Below, in pieces: positions 1-10,640 of a stretch of 64,000 nucleotides of DNA (position 1 is the stretch's first letter; every line of letters starts with the position of its first letter). Source of the DNA: Magnolia sinica (Eukaryota > Streptophyta > Magnoliopsida > Magnoliales > Magnoliaceae); NCBI RefSeq assembly GCF_029962835.1, contig NC_080591.1, positions 45,391,501 to 45,455,500 of the forward strand, given 5' to 3'. Made by a program: the position numbers and the translations under genes. Under the pieces are notes generated by a model. That model was not told the origin of the DNA and ran no database searches. It saw nothing but the letters and a program-made list of their open reading frames with translations.

Positions 1-663
1 TATCATGAATACGGACATCTGGCAAACAAATGTCTAAAGAGGGACAAATCTAAAAAGAAAAGCATATTAGCCACATGGGATGAGTCATCTAGCTCTGAAG
101 CTTCTTCTGAGTTAGATGATTCTGAACCTGAATCTACTAATGAGATCAAAGCCTTAATGACTCTAGCTAAATTCACTTTCTCAGATAGTTGTGATTCAAC
201 TAATGAAGAAAATCTGAGAAGTGATCCTGAAAATGATGAAGATTTAGAGGATGCTTATGATGCCCTATACAGGGAAAGTTGTGAGATACCTGTAAAATTA
301 AAACTTCAAAACGAAAAGTTTTTAAAATTAAAAGAAAATTTTAATAATCTAGTCTTAGAAAAATCATATTTTTTAGATTGTTTTGAAAAAGCTAGGTGTG
401 ATTTAGATTTCAAAACTTCTCAAATTGAAAGCCTAAAATCTGAAAATGAAAAACTAAAACTACAAATCTCTTCCCTCTTGAGTATGAAGGATACTTGGAG
501 GTATGCCCAGGGTGATCCTAAACTAGAAAGACTATTAACTGGATCAAGGAAATGTGGCGATCGATATGGTTTAGGCTACGATAAAAATACCCCTCCTAAA
601 TATAAGACTACTCCTCTTAAATTTGTAAAGGAGAGTCCTCTAACTCAAAAAGGAAAGGTCTAA
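1..663 (+). pseudogene. gag: Copia Gag C-terminal part, zinc knuckle and coiled coil
   Basis: The reading frame is open from base 1 to the stop at 661-663. The first residues are the end of a CCHC zinc knuckle (C-x2-C-x4-H-x4-C): H and the last C are visible (HLANKC, codons 6-11), but the second cysteine position is Tyr (TAT), so the knuckle is broken by a TGT>TAT change. The first Cys would lie upstream of the window. A Ser/Glu/Asp-rich stretch (about residues 28-80) and a predicted coiled coil (about residues 95-160, LKLKENFNNLV to KLKLQISSLL) follow. The tail contains GDRYGLGYDK, close to the GLGF/YDK motif usual just before the Copia protease. Gag packages element RNA in cytoplasmic particles. 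Only its C-terminal 220 residues are here. Confidence 0.82.
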
Positions 664-818
664 ATCAAAATAGTTTTAAAAATTCTAAAACTTTTCAGGC
701 CATGAAACCTAAAAGCAATCATATTAACTATAGAAATCGGAATCATAACCCCTTAGCTGAGAAAATTATGGATCTACTTAAGGAGCTTCTAAAATCTAAC
801 TCGAATGGTAGAATATAA

Positions 819-1340
819 AACAACTACAAGCATAGAAAGACCAACTATACTCCAAAACCCAAAACAGTAATGAAATGGGTTCCTAAGGTTGCTTATTTAG
901 TTGCCCACATCACTTTCAAGACTTCGAGTCAATCAAAGTGGTACCTAGATAATGGTTGTTCCAGACACATGATAGGTGATAAAGACTTGTTCACCAATCT
1001 TAAAGATATGACTGATGGTTCAGTCACATTTGGTGATGGTAGCAACTGCATGATTATTGGCCAAGGTACGGTTCAGCTCTTTAATCTTCCTTCATTTGAG
1101 AATGTCTTGTTTGTAGAGGGCCTTAAGCATAATCTCTTAACAATTTCTCAAATTTGTGATAATAAACATAGCATAAAATTCACCAACCAAGGGTGTGAGA
1201 TTTCTAATGAGAATGGTTCTATGATATTAACTAGTCACAGAACATCTGAAAACTGCTATATAGTCAGTGATTCAAGCTTTCTAAATTATCATGTTACATG
1301 GTCCAAACCGATGAGACCGAATTATGGCATAAACGCCTAG
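819..1340 (+). pseudogene. Copia aspartic protease
   Basis: The frame is open from after the stop at 816-818 to the stop at 1338-1340. The family signature W-Y-L-D-S-G-C-S-R-H-M is present as WYLDNGCSRHM (about 940-972): the D-S/T-G active-site triad reads D-N-G, which should abolish or weaken catalysis. FGDGSNCMIIGQGTV and FVEGLKHNLLTISQICD downstream are typical of Copia retropepsins. The protease would cleave the Gag-Pol polyprotein. A frameshift near 1305-1315 separates it from the next domain. The preceding 155 bases (664-818) are decayed linker with stops in this frame. Confidence 0.85.
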
Positions 1341-1477
1341 GACATGTACACTACCGTAATCTTTATAGACTGAGCAAAAGTGAAGTAATTAGAGGTCTAC
1401 CCAAGTTAAAGAAATTGGATAAAATTTATGGCAAATGTCAGATTGGAAAACAACAAGGAGTGCTCACAAAAAGGTAA
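1313..1477 (+). pseudogene. Copia GAG-pre-integrase / integrase zinc finger
   Basis: In a different frame from the protease, translation gives ETELWHKRLGHVHYRN then KLKKLDKIYGKCQIGKQ. This is the HHCC zinc-binding N-terminus of the integrase: the two His are in LWHKRLGH, and the Cys pair reads Y..C (KIYGKCQ), so the first Cys is lost (TGT>TAT). It ends at TAA 1475-1477. The domain helps integrase multimerise and bind LTR ends. It is frameshifted on both sides. Confidence 0.8.
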
Positions 1478-2130
1478 ACTCCAATGCCACATCCAAACGT
1501 CTTGAACTCCTCCACAAGGATCTCATGAGACCAACTAGAATGGAGAGTTGAGGCAGTAAGAAGTATATTCTAGTAATTTGATGACTTTACTAGGTATACA
1601 TGGGTAGTTTTCATGAGAGAGAAGTTTGAGACTCTCGATGAAGTGAAAAAGATACTCAAGCGTATCCAAACTGAGAAGGAATCATATGTCACCAAAATTC
1701 GTAGTGATCATGGTTCTGAATTCTATAATAGCAGTTTTGAGAAGTTTTGTAGTGATCATGGAATATCGCATGAGTATTCTGCACCCAAAACACCTCAACA
1801 TAATGGGGCTATTGAAAGGAAAAATAAAGTACTTTAAGAAATGGCCAATGTAATATTAAATAGTATGAAACTTCTTAAAAATCTTTAGGCTGAAGCTGTG
1901 AACACGACATGTTATATAATTAACCGTGTTTATACTAAAAAGTGTAATAATAAAACTGCATATGACTATGGTTCAATAAGAAGCCTACTGTCAAATACTT
2001 TCAAGTTTTTGGCAGCAAGTGTTATATTTTACGTAACCTGAAAAATCTGAGAAAATTTGACACTAAAAGTGACGAGGGTATTTTCCTATGATATGTGCTA
2101 AATAGTCGAGCGTATCATGTTCTCAACAAA
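1478..2130 (+). pseudogene. Copia integrase core, decayed
   Basis: Fragments in several frames. KRLELLHKDLM precedes a TGA at about 1549. KYILVI is followed by a two-base loss at about 1577, so the first catalytic Asp (usual VDDFTRYTW) is out of frame. From 1613 the frame reads through IRSDHGSEF (second catalytic Asp) and PQHNGAIERKNKVL (catalytic Glu) to a TAA at 1835-1837. Then EMANVILN, NTTCYIINRVYTKK and TVKYFQVFGSKC-like remnants continue with more stops. The D-D-E core would join element DNA to the host chromosome; here it cannot be translated as one protein. From 2130 to 2276 only decayed linker is visible. Confidence 0.82.
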
Positions 2131-2276
2131 AGGACTGGTGTAATTTAAGAATCCATTAATGTGGTTATAGATGATCACTTGAATACACCTGTCTCAAGTT
2201 CAAAAGATGATGAAGTCCCTTATTTGAAAAACCTAACTCGTCATCTAGTCAAAATAACACTAAACTACGGTTAGTT

Positions 2277-3908
2277 AAAGATCATCCAATTGATGAAATT
2301 CTTGAGAATCCTCTCACTGGTGTATGCACCCGTAGACAATTAGAAAACATTTGTAATTATGTGTGCTTCACATCCCAGATTAAGCCGACCAATGTGAAAG
2401 TAGCGCTTGCTGATGAAAACTGGATAGTAGTTATGCAAGATGAACGTAACCAATTCGTAAGGAATTATGTATGGTACTTAGTTCCTAGACCTAATGATAA
2501 ACACATTATTAGAACTAAATGGATCTTTAAAAATAAGTCTGATGAATTTGGTAATATTATAAGAAACAAGGCTAGACTGGTTGTACAAGGGTACACTCAG
2601 ATAGAAGGTATCCATTATTATGAAACCTTTGCCCTAGTAACTCGTGTTGAATCTATCAGACTGTTTATATCCATTGCTTGTTACAAAAAGTTTAAAATTT
2701 ATCAAATGGATGTTAAGAGTGCGTTCTTGAATGGTGATTTACATGAGGAAGTATATGTTGAACAACCTAAGGGTTTTGAAGACCTTAAACATACTGATCA
2801 TGTTTATCGCCAGAAAAAGGCACTCTATGGATTGAAACAAGCTCCCAAAGCATGGTATGAGAAATTGACTAAGTTATTACTAAGTCATAACTTTATAATG
2901 GGGAGTGTTGATAAAACACTTTTTGTTAAGAAATACAATGATCACATACTGATAGTACAGATTTATGTTGATGACATTATCTATGGATCTACATGTTTTG
3001 ACATGGCTGTTGAGTTTGCAGATTTAATGAAGTCCAAATTTGAAATGAGCATGGTTGGAGAACTGAACTATTTTTTAGGTTTATAAGTAAAACAGCCTCC
3101 TACTGGGTTCTTTATCTCTCAAACCAAATATGCTCTAAATTTTGTTTAAAAGTTTAGCTTAGAGAGTGGAAAAAAATTTGATACTCCTATGAGTACGACA
3201 CTTAAACTCTCTAAGGATTCGACAGGTAAAATTGTAGATCTTAAGTTGTATCGTAGCATGATAGGTAGTTTATTATATTTAACTGCGAGTTGACCTGATA
3301 TTGCATTCAGCGTAGGAATCTATGCTAGATATCAATCGGACCCTAAAGAATCCCACCTGATTGCTGTAAAGCACATTTTGCGATATGTTACAAGTTCGAC
3401 CAAACTTGGCCTTTGGTATCCTCATAATACTAATATTCAATTAGCCAGTTATTCGAATGTTGATTGGGCTGGTAATATTGATGACCGCAACTCTACCAGC
3501 GGTGGATGTTTTTATGTCGAGAACTGTCTAGTTTAATCGCATAGTAAGAAACAGAGTACTGTATCACTTTCCACAGCTGAGGTTAAGTATATTGCAACCG
3601 GTAATGCTTGCACCTAGCTTGTGTGGATGAAAAGGATGTTAAGTGATTATGGATTTGCGCAAAATACTATGGTTTTATATTGTGATAATTTTAGTGCAAT
3701 TAACATTTCTAAAAATCCAATTCAGGATTCACAAACTAAGCATATTAACATTAGATATCATTATATTCGTGAATTGGTAGAAAATAAGATTATTTTTGTG
3801 GATTATATTTAGACTGAAAATCAACTTGCAGACATATTTACAAAACCACTTGACAGAAATAGGTTTGCTAAGTTGAAATTGGATATGGGTATGTGCAATA
3901 TGATCTAA
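2277..3908 (+). pseudogene. Copia reverse transcriptase and RNase H
   Basis: One frame holds the whole region. A linker ([17 protein letters not shown]) is followed by the RVT_2 domain: [61 protein letters not shown], and the catalytic box [10 protein letters not shown] (about 2965-2994), which is intact. The frame is stopped at 3084 (TAA), 3147 (TAA), about 3291 (TGA, where an Arg is expected in TASRPDIAF), 3534 (TAA), 3615 (TAG, Gln expected) and 3810 (TAG, Gln expected). RNase H motifs run from about 3440: SNVDWAGNIDDRNSTSG, SLSTAEVKYIA, NPIQDSQTKHINIRYH, ADIFTKPL. The true end is TAA 3906-3908. Stops but few indels suggest slow decay by base substitution. Confidence 0.93.
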
Positions 3909-4371
3909 ATTGCATGTATTTATTTGTATTATATTGAATGTTTTTATTTTATTTTATTTTTACCAATTTTTTAAATTTTAAAATATGAAAATATGCTAAA
4001 TTTTCGAGGTGAAGACCAGTCAAGTACACACTCGACCAGTCGTGGCTCCACCGGTCGAGTATGTACTCGACCAGTCGACCCACTTGGGTTTGGGGGGTTT
4101 TATTACCTAAAAAACATTCTTTTTTCATTTGTTTCATCTTCCTAAACAGCCCTAGCACCACCGGTCGAACCCACCTTCGATTCCTCCATGGTTAGTGCAT
4201 CTTTTTCGATTTTCTTGTAGATTTGAGTTCTTTGCACTTCCATTTCCTTGTTTTTGTTGTTTATTTCAAGGTTTATGGTGGTTTGTTGGGTTTTCTAACT
4301 AAAAATCTGATTTACTTGAAACCTTTCTTTCCTCTCTTACATTCCTTGTATTTCTTGTTTTTCTTATTGCA
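3909..4371 (+). other. Spacer between pol and third ORF with CGAC-GTC palindromes
   Basis: AT-rich spacer after RNase H. It holds a short cluster (about 4010-4082) of the same near-palindromes as the element's own LTR: ACTCGACCAGTCG, CACCGGTCGAG, ACTCGACCAGTCGA. A T/C-rich stretch follows to the third ORF. Open frames here (for example 4223-4504) look like chance readings of T-rich DNA. Confidence 0.6.
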
Positions 4372-5496
4372 ATGGGGAGTAGAAATAAGAAAAAAGGTTC
4401 TCGTGGTCCTTCTTCTTCTTGTTCTGCTCCAATCTTGGTGCGTCATCTTCGATCACCCGAAGAAGATCCCGAGTTTGTGTGGGATATTCGATTACACAAT
4501 GTGATTGTTGAACGGACGGTCAACTCTGATCATTTGGCACCTTTTGGTATTATTCCACTCCTTTAATCTGTAGGATGGGATAACATTTTACATTGGGGCG
4601 GTTCAGCATACCATTCCATTGTGCAGTCCATATTGCATTAGTGACTTCTCTACTGAGAATCTAACATTTACTATTACAACTAGAGAAGGTCCAATAGATG
4701 TGGACCATCACTTAATTTCTAAATTGATGGATCTTCCAGTTAATGAAGACGGTATTCCTATTTCTACCCTTGTAGCAAAACGGTTGAGTCTGAGAAAAGA
4801 ATGCTCACTAGAGTATTATGCAACATGAATGCGGAATGGAGTTCTGAGAACGTGATCAGTTCCAAATTTATGTTACCTAGATGAAGGATTCTCCATCGTA
4901 TTTTCATTTCTAATGTATATCATAGGTCTGGTAATAAGACTGAGTTTACTACTTTCATGGCTCGCATCCTTCATTCAATTATTATTGGTGTCTCTGTTTG
5001 TCTTCCATCTCTTATCTGTTACATCATTATTCAGTTTCGTCTCCATCCGGGTCATAGTGATATTCCATTTACCTATCTTATGACTGCACTAGCCACCCAT
5101 AGTCTTGTGGTTATGCCTATTGGAGAAGCTCCCATTAACCATCTTCCATTCAATGACTCGAACATAAATAAGATGAATATGAGGTTGGCTCCTGACCAAG
5201 TTGATGTGGGTGTTGGTGGATCTACTGAAGCAACTGGAGAGGAGGATGCTTTGCCTCGAGATGATGTCAATATAGATGATTTATTTGATGAGATTGAGTC
5301 AGACTCTGTAGCTGATCTTGATTTTCAGCCTTCTGACTTTGATAAGTGTTTGCGATCCCTTATGGAGAAGGTAGAGGGTCTACATGTGTCCTAAGAAACT
5401 CAATTTAAATACATGCGCAAATATCTTAGGCGCATTAACAAGGGACTACATCAAATCGATCCTTCTATTCTTGCCCCTTCATCTGGATCTAATTAG
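4372..5496 (+). pseudogene. Third ORF of the Sirevirus, env-like position
   Basis: Three frame pieces form one decayed protein. First, 4372-4615 begins MGSRNKKKGSRG (basic, Ser-rich N-terminus), then HLRSPEEDPEFVWDIRLHN, with a stop at 4564. Second, 4619-4828 holds DFSTENLTFTITTREGPIDV. Third, about 4882-5496, holds ILHRIFISNVYHRSGNKTEF, a hydrophobic run IIIGVSVCLPSLICYIII (about 4987-5038) and an acidic tail with DDLFDEIESDSVADLDFQ; a TAA at 5392 (probably from CAA) interrupts this tail before the final TAG at 5494-5496. From memory the middle resembles proteins annotated as putative plant transposon protein that follow pol in some plant retroelements. Sireviruses often carry an env-like ORF here. 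Whether this one is env-like or Gag-related cannot be settled by eye. Function unknown. Confidence 0.6.
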
Positions 5497-5716
5497 TTTT
5501 TCTTTATTATTCTGGATATGTAGTAATATTGTCTACTCTTGGATTTGTGTTGGAATCATGTTTGTTGGGATATTGCTTGGACACACTATTACTATTAAGT
5601 ATGTGGACATGCTATTGTACTTTATGTTGATATTTTGATCATCATGGTGTTGCTATTTCTTATCTTCTCTTACTTCTTCTCTTATCTATATCCAACTTTC
5701 CTTTGTCTTATTGTGA
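5497..5716 (+). other. Pyrimidine-rich 3' untranslated stretch of the Sirevirus
   Basis: TC-rich sequence between the third ORF and the first purine tract. A short open frame over 5384-5638 is low-complexity and not supported as a gene. Confidence 0.5.
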
Positions 5717-5732
5717 CAAAAAGGGGGAGAAA
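5717..5732 (+). promoter_or_regulatory. Upstream purine tract, second polypurine-like motif
   Basis: CAAAAAGGGGGAGAAA followed by TTGTAG is a near copy of the real polypurine tract 245 bases downstream. Multiple polypurine motifs are a reported Sirevirus trait. It could prime extra plus-strand synthesis. Confidence 0.6.
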
Positions 5733-5961
5733 TTGTAGAGATATGTAAAGATTGTGGAATATATGGAGAAAATATGGAGTGTATATTTTTTTTACAGGTT
5801 CTGCAAATCACCTCTCCTAGATTGAGGGGGATTAATGGAATGAAAGGGAGATGTGGGGAGATGTGTTCATTGATGACTGGTGCACGATTCTTTCTTGTAC
5901 ATGACTAGTGCATGATTCTTTATTGTGCATATTTCTTTATTTGGTTTTGTCACAAATTTGA

Positions 5962-5974
5962 CAAAGGGGGAGAT
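5962..5974 (+). promoter_or_regulatory. Polypurine tract adjoining the 3' LTR
   Basis: CAAAGGGGGAGAT lies immediately before the LTR start TGTAAATGC at 5975. This is where plus-strand DNA synthesis would start. Confidence 0.85.
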
Positions 5975-6373
5975 TGTAAATGCTATTGTGAAAATCTAGC
6001 ACCCGTAGTATTGTCAAATTTTGTTATGCCAAACCATTTAGTATTTGCATCATGCTTTGAGTTGAAGTAATTAGGTTCGTACATTTTAAAGTTATCTGCA
6101 TCAAACTTACCTAGATCTTCAAGATGAAGTGAAGCATGTTAAAGTTCAACTAACCTACGCTAAAGACTCAAGAACTCAAGGGTAACTCAAGATCAAGTTT
6201 AAGAGATTAAACTCTAGCTTCAAGTATCACAAGATATCAAGATTCGAAAGCGAATGATTTTTCATTTGTTCCTACTCACAAACAAGTTTGGATGACCGTA
6301 GAATGACCCTAGATAGTGTCATAATCATTGTTTATTCTTTATGGGTCATTTCATATGTTTATACATATTTTTC

Positions 6374-6712
6374 TTGACTAGTCTTAGACCTTGTTCGACT
6401 AGTCCAAGTACTGGCTCGACCAATCTAAGAGTTTTCTCGACTAGTCCATGGTTTGTTGCTAATTTTTAGAATTTTTTGTTGGGCTCTCAACAAGTCCTGA
6501 AAACTACTCGACTAGTCGAGTGAATAGTGCTCGACCGGTCATGCAGGCTCGACTCAAAGTCCAGCAACATTTCTGGGTCCCACTTGACCAGTCGAGCAAG
6601 CCACTCGACCAGTCGAGTAACGGTCTTAAATTATCGCTTCAGAAAATTTGAAAATTTGTTAGTCCTTCAACCAGTCGAACTAACCCTTAGACCAGTCAAG
6701 TGAATAGTATTT
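6374..6712 (+). repeat. Array of CTCGAC-YR-GTCGAG palindromes in U3
   Basis: About a dozen full or degraded copies, including ACTCGACTAGTCGAGT (perfect), GCTCGACCGGTCATG, CTTGACCAGTCGAGC and ACTCGACCAGTCGAGT, spaced 20-60 bases apart and ending just upstream of the TATA box. Position suggests an enhancer or a structured DNA signal. Similar CpG-bearing palindromes are known from other Sirevirus LTRs. Confidence 0.8.
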
Positions 6713-6716
6713 CACC

Positions 6717-6723
6717 TATAAAG
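6717..6723 (+). promoter_or_regulatory. TATA box of the Sirevirus LTR
   Basis: CACCTATAAAGAGATCAC follows the palindrome array, and the matching position in the other Sirevirus LTR is TATAAAT at 47542. Transcription would start about 30 bases downstream. Confidence 0.7.
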
Positions 6724-6815
6724 AGATCACAAATTTCAGAGTTTATTCATTCATTAAAGCAAAATCAAGACACCACTTTGAGAGATAAGTTTGTAATATT
6801 TTTAAGGTATATTGT

Positions 6816-6869
6816 TGTAACACCTCGAACTTTTCAATACCCGAGTATTGGAAGTCCTCGAGTGTTACC
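6816..6869 (+). repeat. Nested hairpin at the left end of family A
   Basis: Outer arms TGTAACAC.TCGA (6816-6828) and TCGAGTGTTAC (about 6859-6869) can pair. Inside them CAATAC-CCGA-GTATTG (6835-6850) is a perfect 6-base-arm hairpin. The same inner hairpin recurs inverted at 59244-59259, the far end of the minus-strand copy. Confidence 0.75.
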
Positions 6870-9174
6870 ATAAATTTAACTTAGTATATATATGTGTACG
6901 GTACCAATCTAGTCAACCTAACCCTACATCCATCCTCCAACATGAATTTGACAGATTATGAATGATATTCATCCATAAATCAAGTCGTCCGACCATTGCT
7001 CATTTAGTTCGATATATGTACCTTCCTTTAACTAAATCAATGAATAAGTCTTTATTTATAATGATTTAAATATAAGTCCTTTTATAAGAATTGCTTAGAA
7101 AATGACATATAATCATCTAGAACCATTAGATTTCACAAAACTCTTAAATCAACAATAATTACAAAAATGCCATCGACATATTCCCTGAATTTCAACTCAC
7201 AAGGTTCTCATGATCCGTTTCGTGCGAAACTTTATACCAAGCCTAATTATCATAAATCAACCGTACACACAAATTTAAGCCCTTAGATCACATTAATTTA
7301 GCTACTTAATCCATACATCCGTCCGTACACTTATCAGATCAAGATTCTGATCCGTTCACCTTGTTCACACCATATGAATATGCCTAACCCACCATTAGGA
7401 TCAGAATCTGAGAAACTTTCATGTATAAGAAAGTCACTTGAATGTAACGTTATATAAGTCTTACCCCTAATCACTCTGGAAACCCACTTTGTGTTTACCT
7501 ATTCACAAAACTGACCATACATCCACCCATATGCATGGTTAGAGTGCTAACCATAAAACTTCCTTATTTTTAATAAGTCACCTAACCGTCCATCAGGTTT
7601 GGATCCGCCAAATGAGCCATCTAAATATCAGGATGAATTGGTCATTGTGAAGATATTCGGGTTTAAGTTCCAACCATCTGGTAACTTGTCAATCGGAGGT
7701 GTACAAATATTATTTTGAATTACGGAGTGTGCAAGCCACTAAAGGAGCATCTTGGACATCCTTGGGAGATCGGGGCCCAAACTGGACCAAGAGAAAGAGC
7801 ACGAAAAATAAAGAATGCCCGCCAAAATTCAAGAAATTCGGGCGGTACACTTCGACGTAATGGACGTCGGAAGCTGGTTGAGAAATGAATGGCAATATCG
7901 TAAATATTCATGAATGTCATTACATACTACCGTTGAAGCTAAAACATACCGTGCGGCCCACCCGATCAACAAATCTGCCCCATTTTTGGACCTTAATCCT
8001 AGCAGGGCATGTTAAACATAATGAATAGAGCGGATCGTGCAATTACAAGTAGTAAAGTGGACTTTTTGAAAAATATCAATTCATTCAAATTTCTACGTGC
8101 ATGGGATTTCACGGTAAATACCATTTAATGCATTATCAGATCGTGTGGTCCACCTAAAGTTTGGATCTATTTCAAATTTTGGACCATGGGTTAGCATGGT
8201 GTGCCAAAGATGGTGGACGGAGTGGATTTCTTAACAAGCATCACTGTGGGCCCCACTTGATTTTTTTTCCTAGCCCTGCATGCAAGTCCAGATTTTTCAC
8301 GTAAATGAATTCCTGGTTCAACGTGAACACGGTCCGGCGGTGATTAAAGGGTGGCCCACTTGAGTTACATATCGACCCCTATAACACACCCGAACACACC
8401 TTAGGATCATTAGAATCCTTTTGACCATCGATGTTTAATTTCGAGGTGATCCAACCATCAAACTAACTGGAATTTTCAATTAGAGTTAAAAACAAATGAA
8501 AATTTGGTGTATAGCCCACCTAGACCTTAGATCAGTCTGATCAATGACCAAGGTCCGTTAGTGGAGCTTCTAGAACTCAATGGATGAAGTAGATTTGGCA
8601 AGGAGTTGGTGGACCCTACCTCTAGATTTAGGGTGTGCACACAGCACGTGTGCACCAGCAGCACACCGAATGGCATGCGTGGTCAGACTAGACTCTGACT
8701 CGCCATTTCCCGAAAATGGGAATTCTCCCGCTGCGCTATCATTTAAAACGTGTTTTCCCCTCCCTGTTTGATCGAGATATGGCCCACCATGAGGGGCCAT
8801 CTCAATTATCCAAACCGTCCATCGTGTTAGCACCGTGGGTTCAACCAAACCCCAGAAACTTCACATGTTTCAGCACGTGTTCAAGCACACGATTCCCGGT
8901 GCAAACCGACCCTATAAACACAACATTTTGGAAACGGAAACGTTTTGGCAGGCCAGCTGGCACGACCCGGGTGCTGGGCATCGGGCTTGATCTGGATCGT
9001 CCAAACAGAAGATATCTCGGCCGTCCATTTGCCTGGGGGGTTTCAAATGAAACCGTGGACGGTTTAAGTTTTCGCCCACTGGTTTTGGAAGGTGGTTTTG
9101 GGCAGATTCAATCCTCACCGTTCGGCATGCATCCAACGATTCTGGGAGGTCTAAGGTTTCGAAAGATGAAAGCC

Positions 9175-9181
9175 TATATAG
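9175..9181 (+). promoter_or_regulatory. TATA box in family-A insertion
   Basis: GAAAGCCTATATAGCAAAAGG sits about 2.36 kb into the element. The related copy has GCCTATATAAGG at 36962. Both are followed 180-245 bases later by an AGGTAAG donor-like site. Confidence 0.55.
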
Positions 9182-9619
9182 CAAAAGGATCGGCTCTCCA
9201 TTCCTTGCAGCCGCACATGAGAAAAACCGTCCGTCCTTTCTCCCACCGAACCCACCATGAAAGCTTCCATGAAGCTTCAATGTATCATCTCTCCAAGCTC
9301 CCAGTGACCTGTACTCACCACGTAGATGCCTCCTTTTAGAGAAAAATCCGCCCGATAGGAAGCCACCATTGCCGCTGGTCATCTTCCTCGTTTGGGACGA
9401 CATTGAGTCACGGTTCAGGTAAGGCCTAACACCTCTCCCTAATAGCTAAAACAGAGGCCCATCCAGGGTCCGAATCATGTGGGGTGGGGCCACTGGCCGA
9501 CTGTTTCCATTTCACCAGCTATTTTTCAACGTGAAAACAGGCTGAAAACACGACCTGTGAGCAGCTGTGCAGCTGTGTATTGACGTCAGAGGTCCTATGG
9601 GTCCCTCCTGATGTATGTA

Positions 9620-10640
9620 TTTTATTCTTCGCCGTCTATCCGGCAGGACGGCTGCTGTATTGACGTTACCAAGTTACGTGGGTCTGACTGGGGTATGTGT
9701 TATTCAACACTGCCCATCCATTTTGCTTGAAGTGGGACCCCACCTAGATGTATGTTATGTCTCCACCGTCCATCCCATTTCCCGCCCCATTTTAGGCATT
9801 GACCCAAAAAATGAAGTCAGCCCAACTCTCTAGTAGGCCACACCAGCAAAAAGACTTATTTAATAGTGAAAAATCATTAGGGCCCATTGCGATATTTTGG
9901 TGCCTCAAGACATATCTGATATTGGACACATTGTACCTGTCCTGAGCCTGGGACCCTACCAACGGAGTAGATCCTCCTGAGGTGGGCCCCACCTATCAAA
10001 AAATAAATAAATAATAAATAATAATGATAAATATACCAGGAACATGCACGAAACGTCCAGGGGACGCTGCCTCCTTGTGCTTTAAATTTTGGCTAGGACA
10101 GTAGGCCCCACCACAGGCCCTACCATATGGTGTGTTGAACATCAACACCGTCCATTTGATGGGTCCCTGTTATATAGGGGGTGCCCCCAAAAGTCAGCCA
10201 CACACAGAGCCCAAGTGGCCCACACCATCTACAATCTTTTAAAGACTTGTTAGACCATATAAAAGCACTTTCCGGGGTCCATCCGAGATTTGGATGCATC
10301 TGAAACTTGGTTTGACCCCTTAACCTAGCTGGACACACATGATGGATGGGTTAGATTGTGAACCACAACTTGGTGGGCCCAACAAATGATTACGAATACT
10401 CTAATGGTGGATGAACCTCCTAATTGTTATGCATTGTACGGCTCACATAAGCCACACATTAACTTGATTTTTGTCCCTAGTCCACCATGATGTATGTGTG
10501 TTGCACACACTGTCCATTTATTTTTGGGTCGTGGGCCTCATTGCCTGGAGGGGCCCACTTGTTGTACATATGAGGCCCATTATGTTGTGTCAGCCCCATT
10601 GTGGTGTGTATAGGCCCATGTGTGTGGCCCAATTCAAGCC
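9620..10640. repeat. Module shared by families A and B
   Basis: The run GTCCATYCCATT...TTTTAGGCRTTGA, then TATTGGAC, a (TAA)n-rich patch, a hairpin and TAGGTGGCCCAC-type text appears in the same order here and at about 33650-34500 in a family-B insertion. Parts also occur inverted near 51050-52250. The shorter family-A copy at 36183 seems to lack it. It may be an old insertion or an exchanged LTR segment. Stretches 10640-11760 (AT-rich, GGTCTAGA/ACCCTAGG-like text) and 11890-12674 show no genes. Confidence 0.5.

Noticed and set aside
4223..4504. 93-residue hydrophobic frame before the third ORF
   Set aside because: T-rich spacer read in a frame different from the conserved third ORF; no signal or family motif.
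8716..9403. Two overlapping open frames on opposite strands (207 and 163 residues)
   Set aside because: They lie over the TATA box and leader of family A, share no domain motif, and oppose each other; GC-rich LTR text gives such frames by chance.
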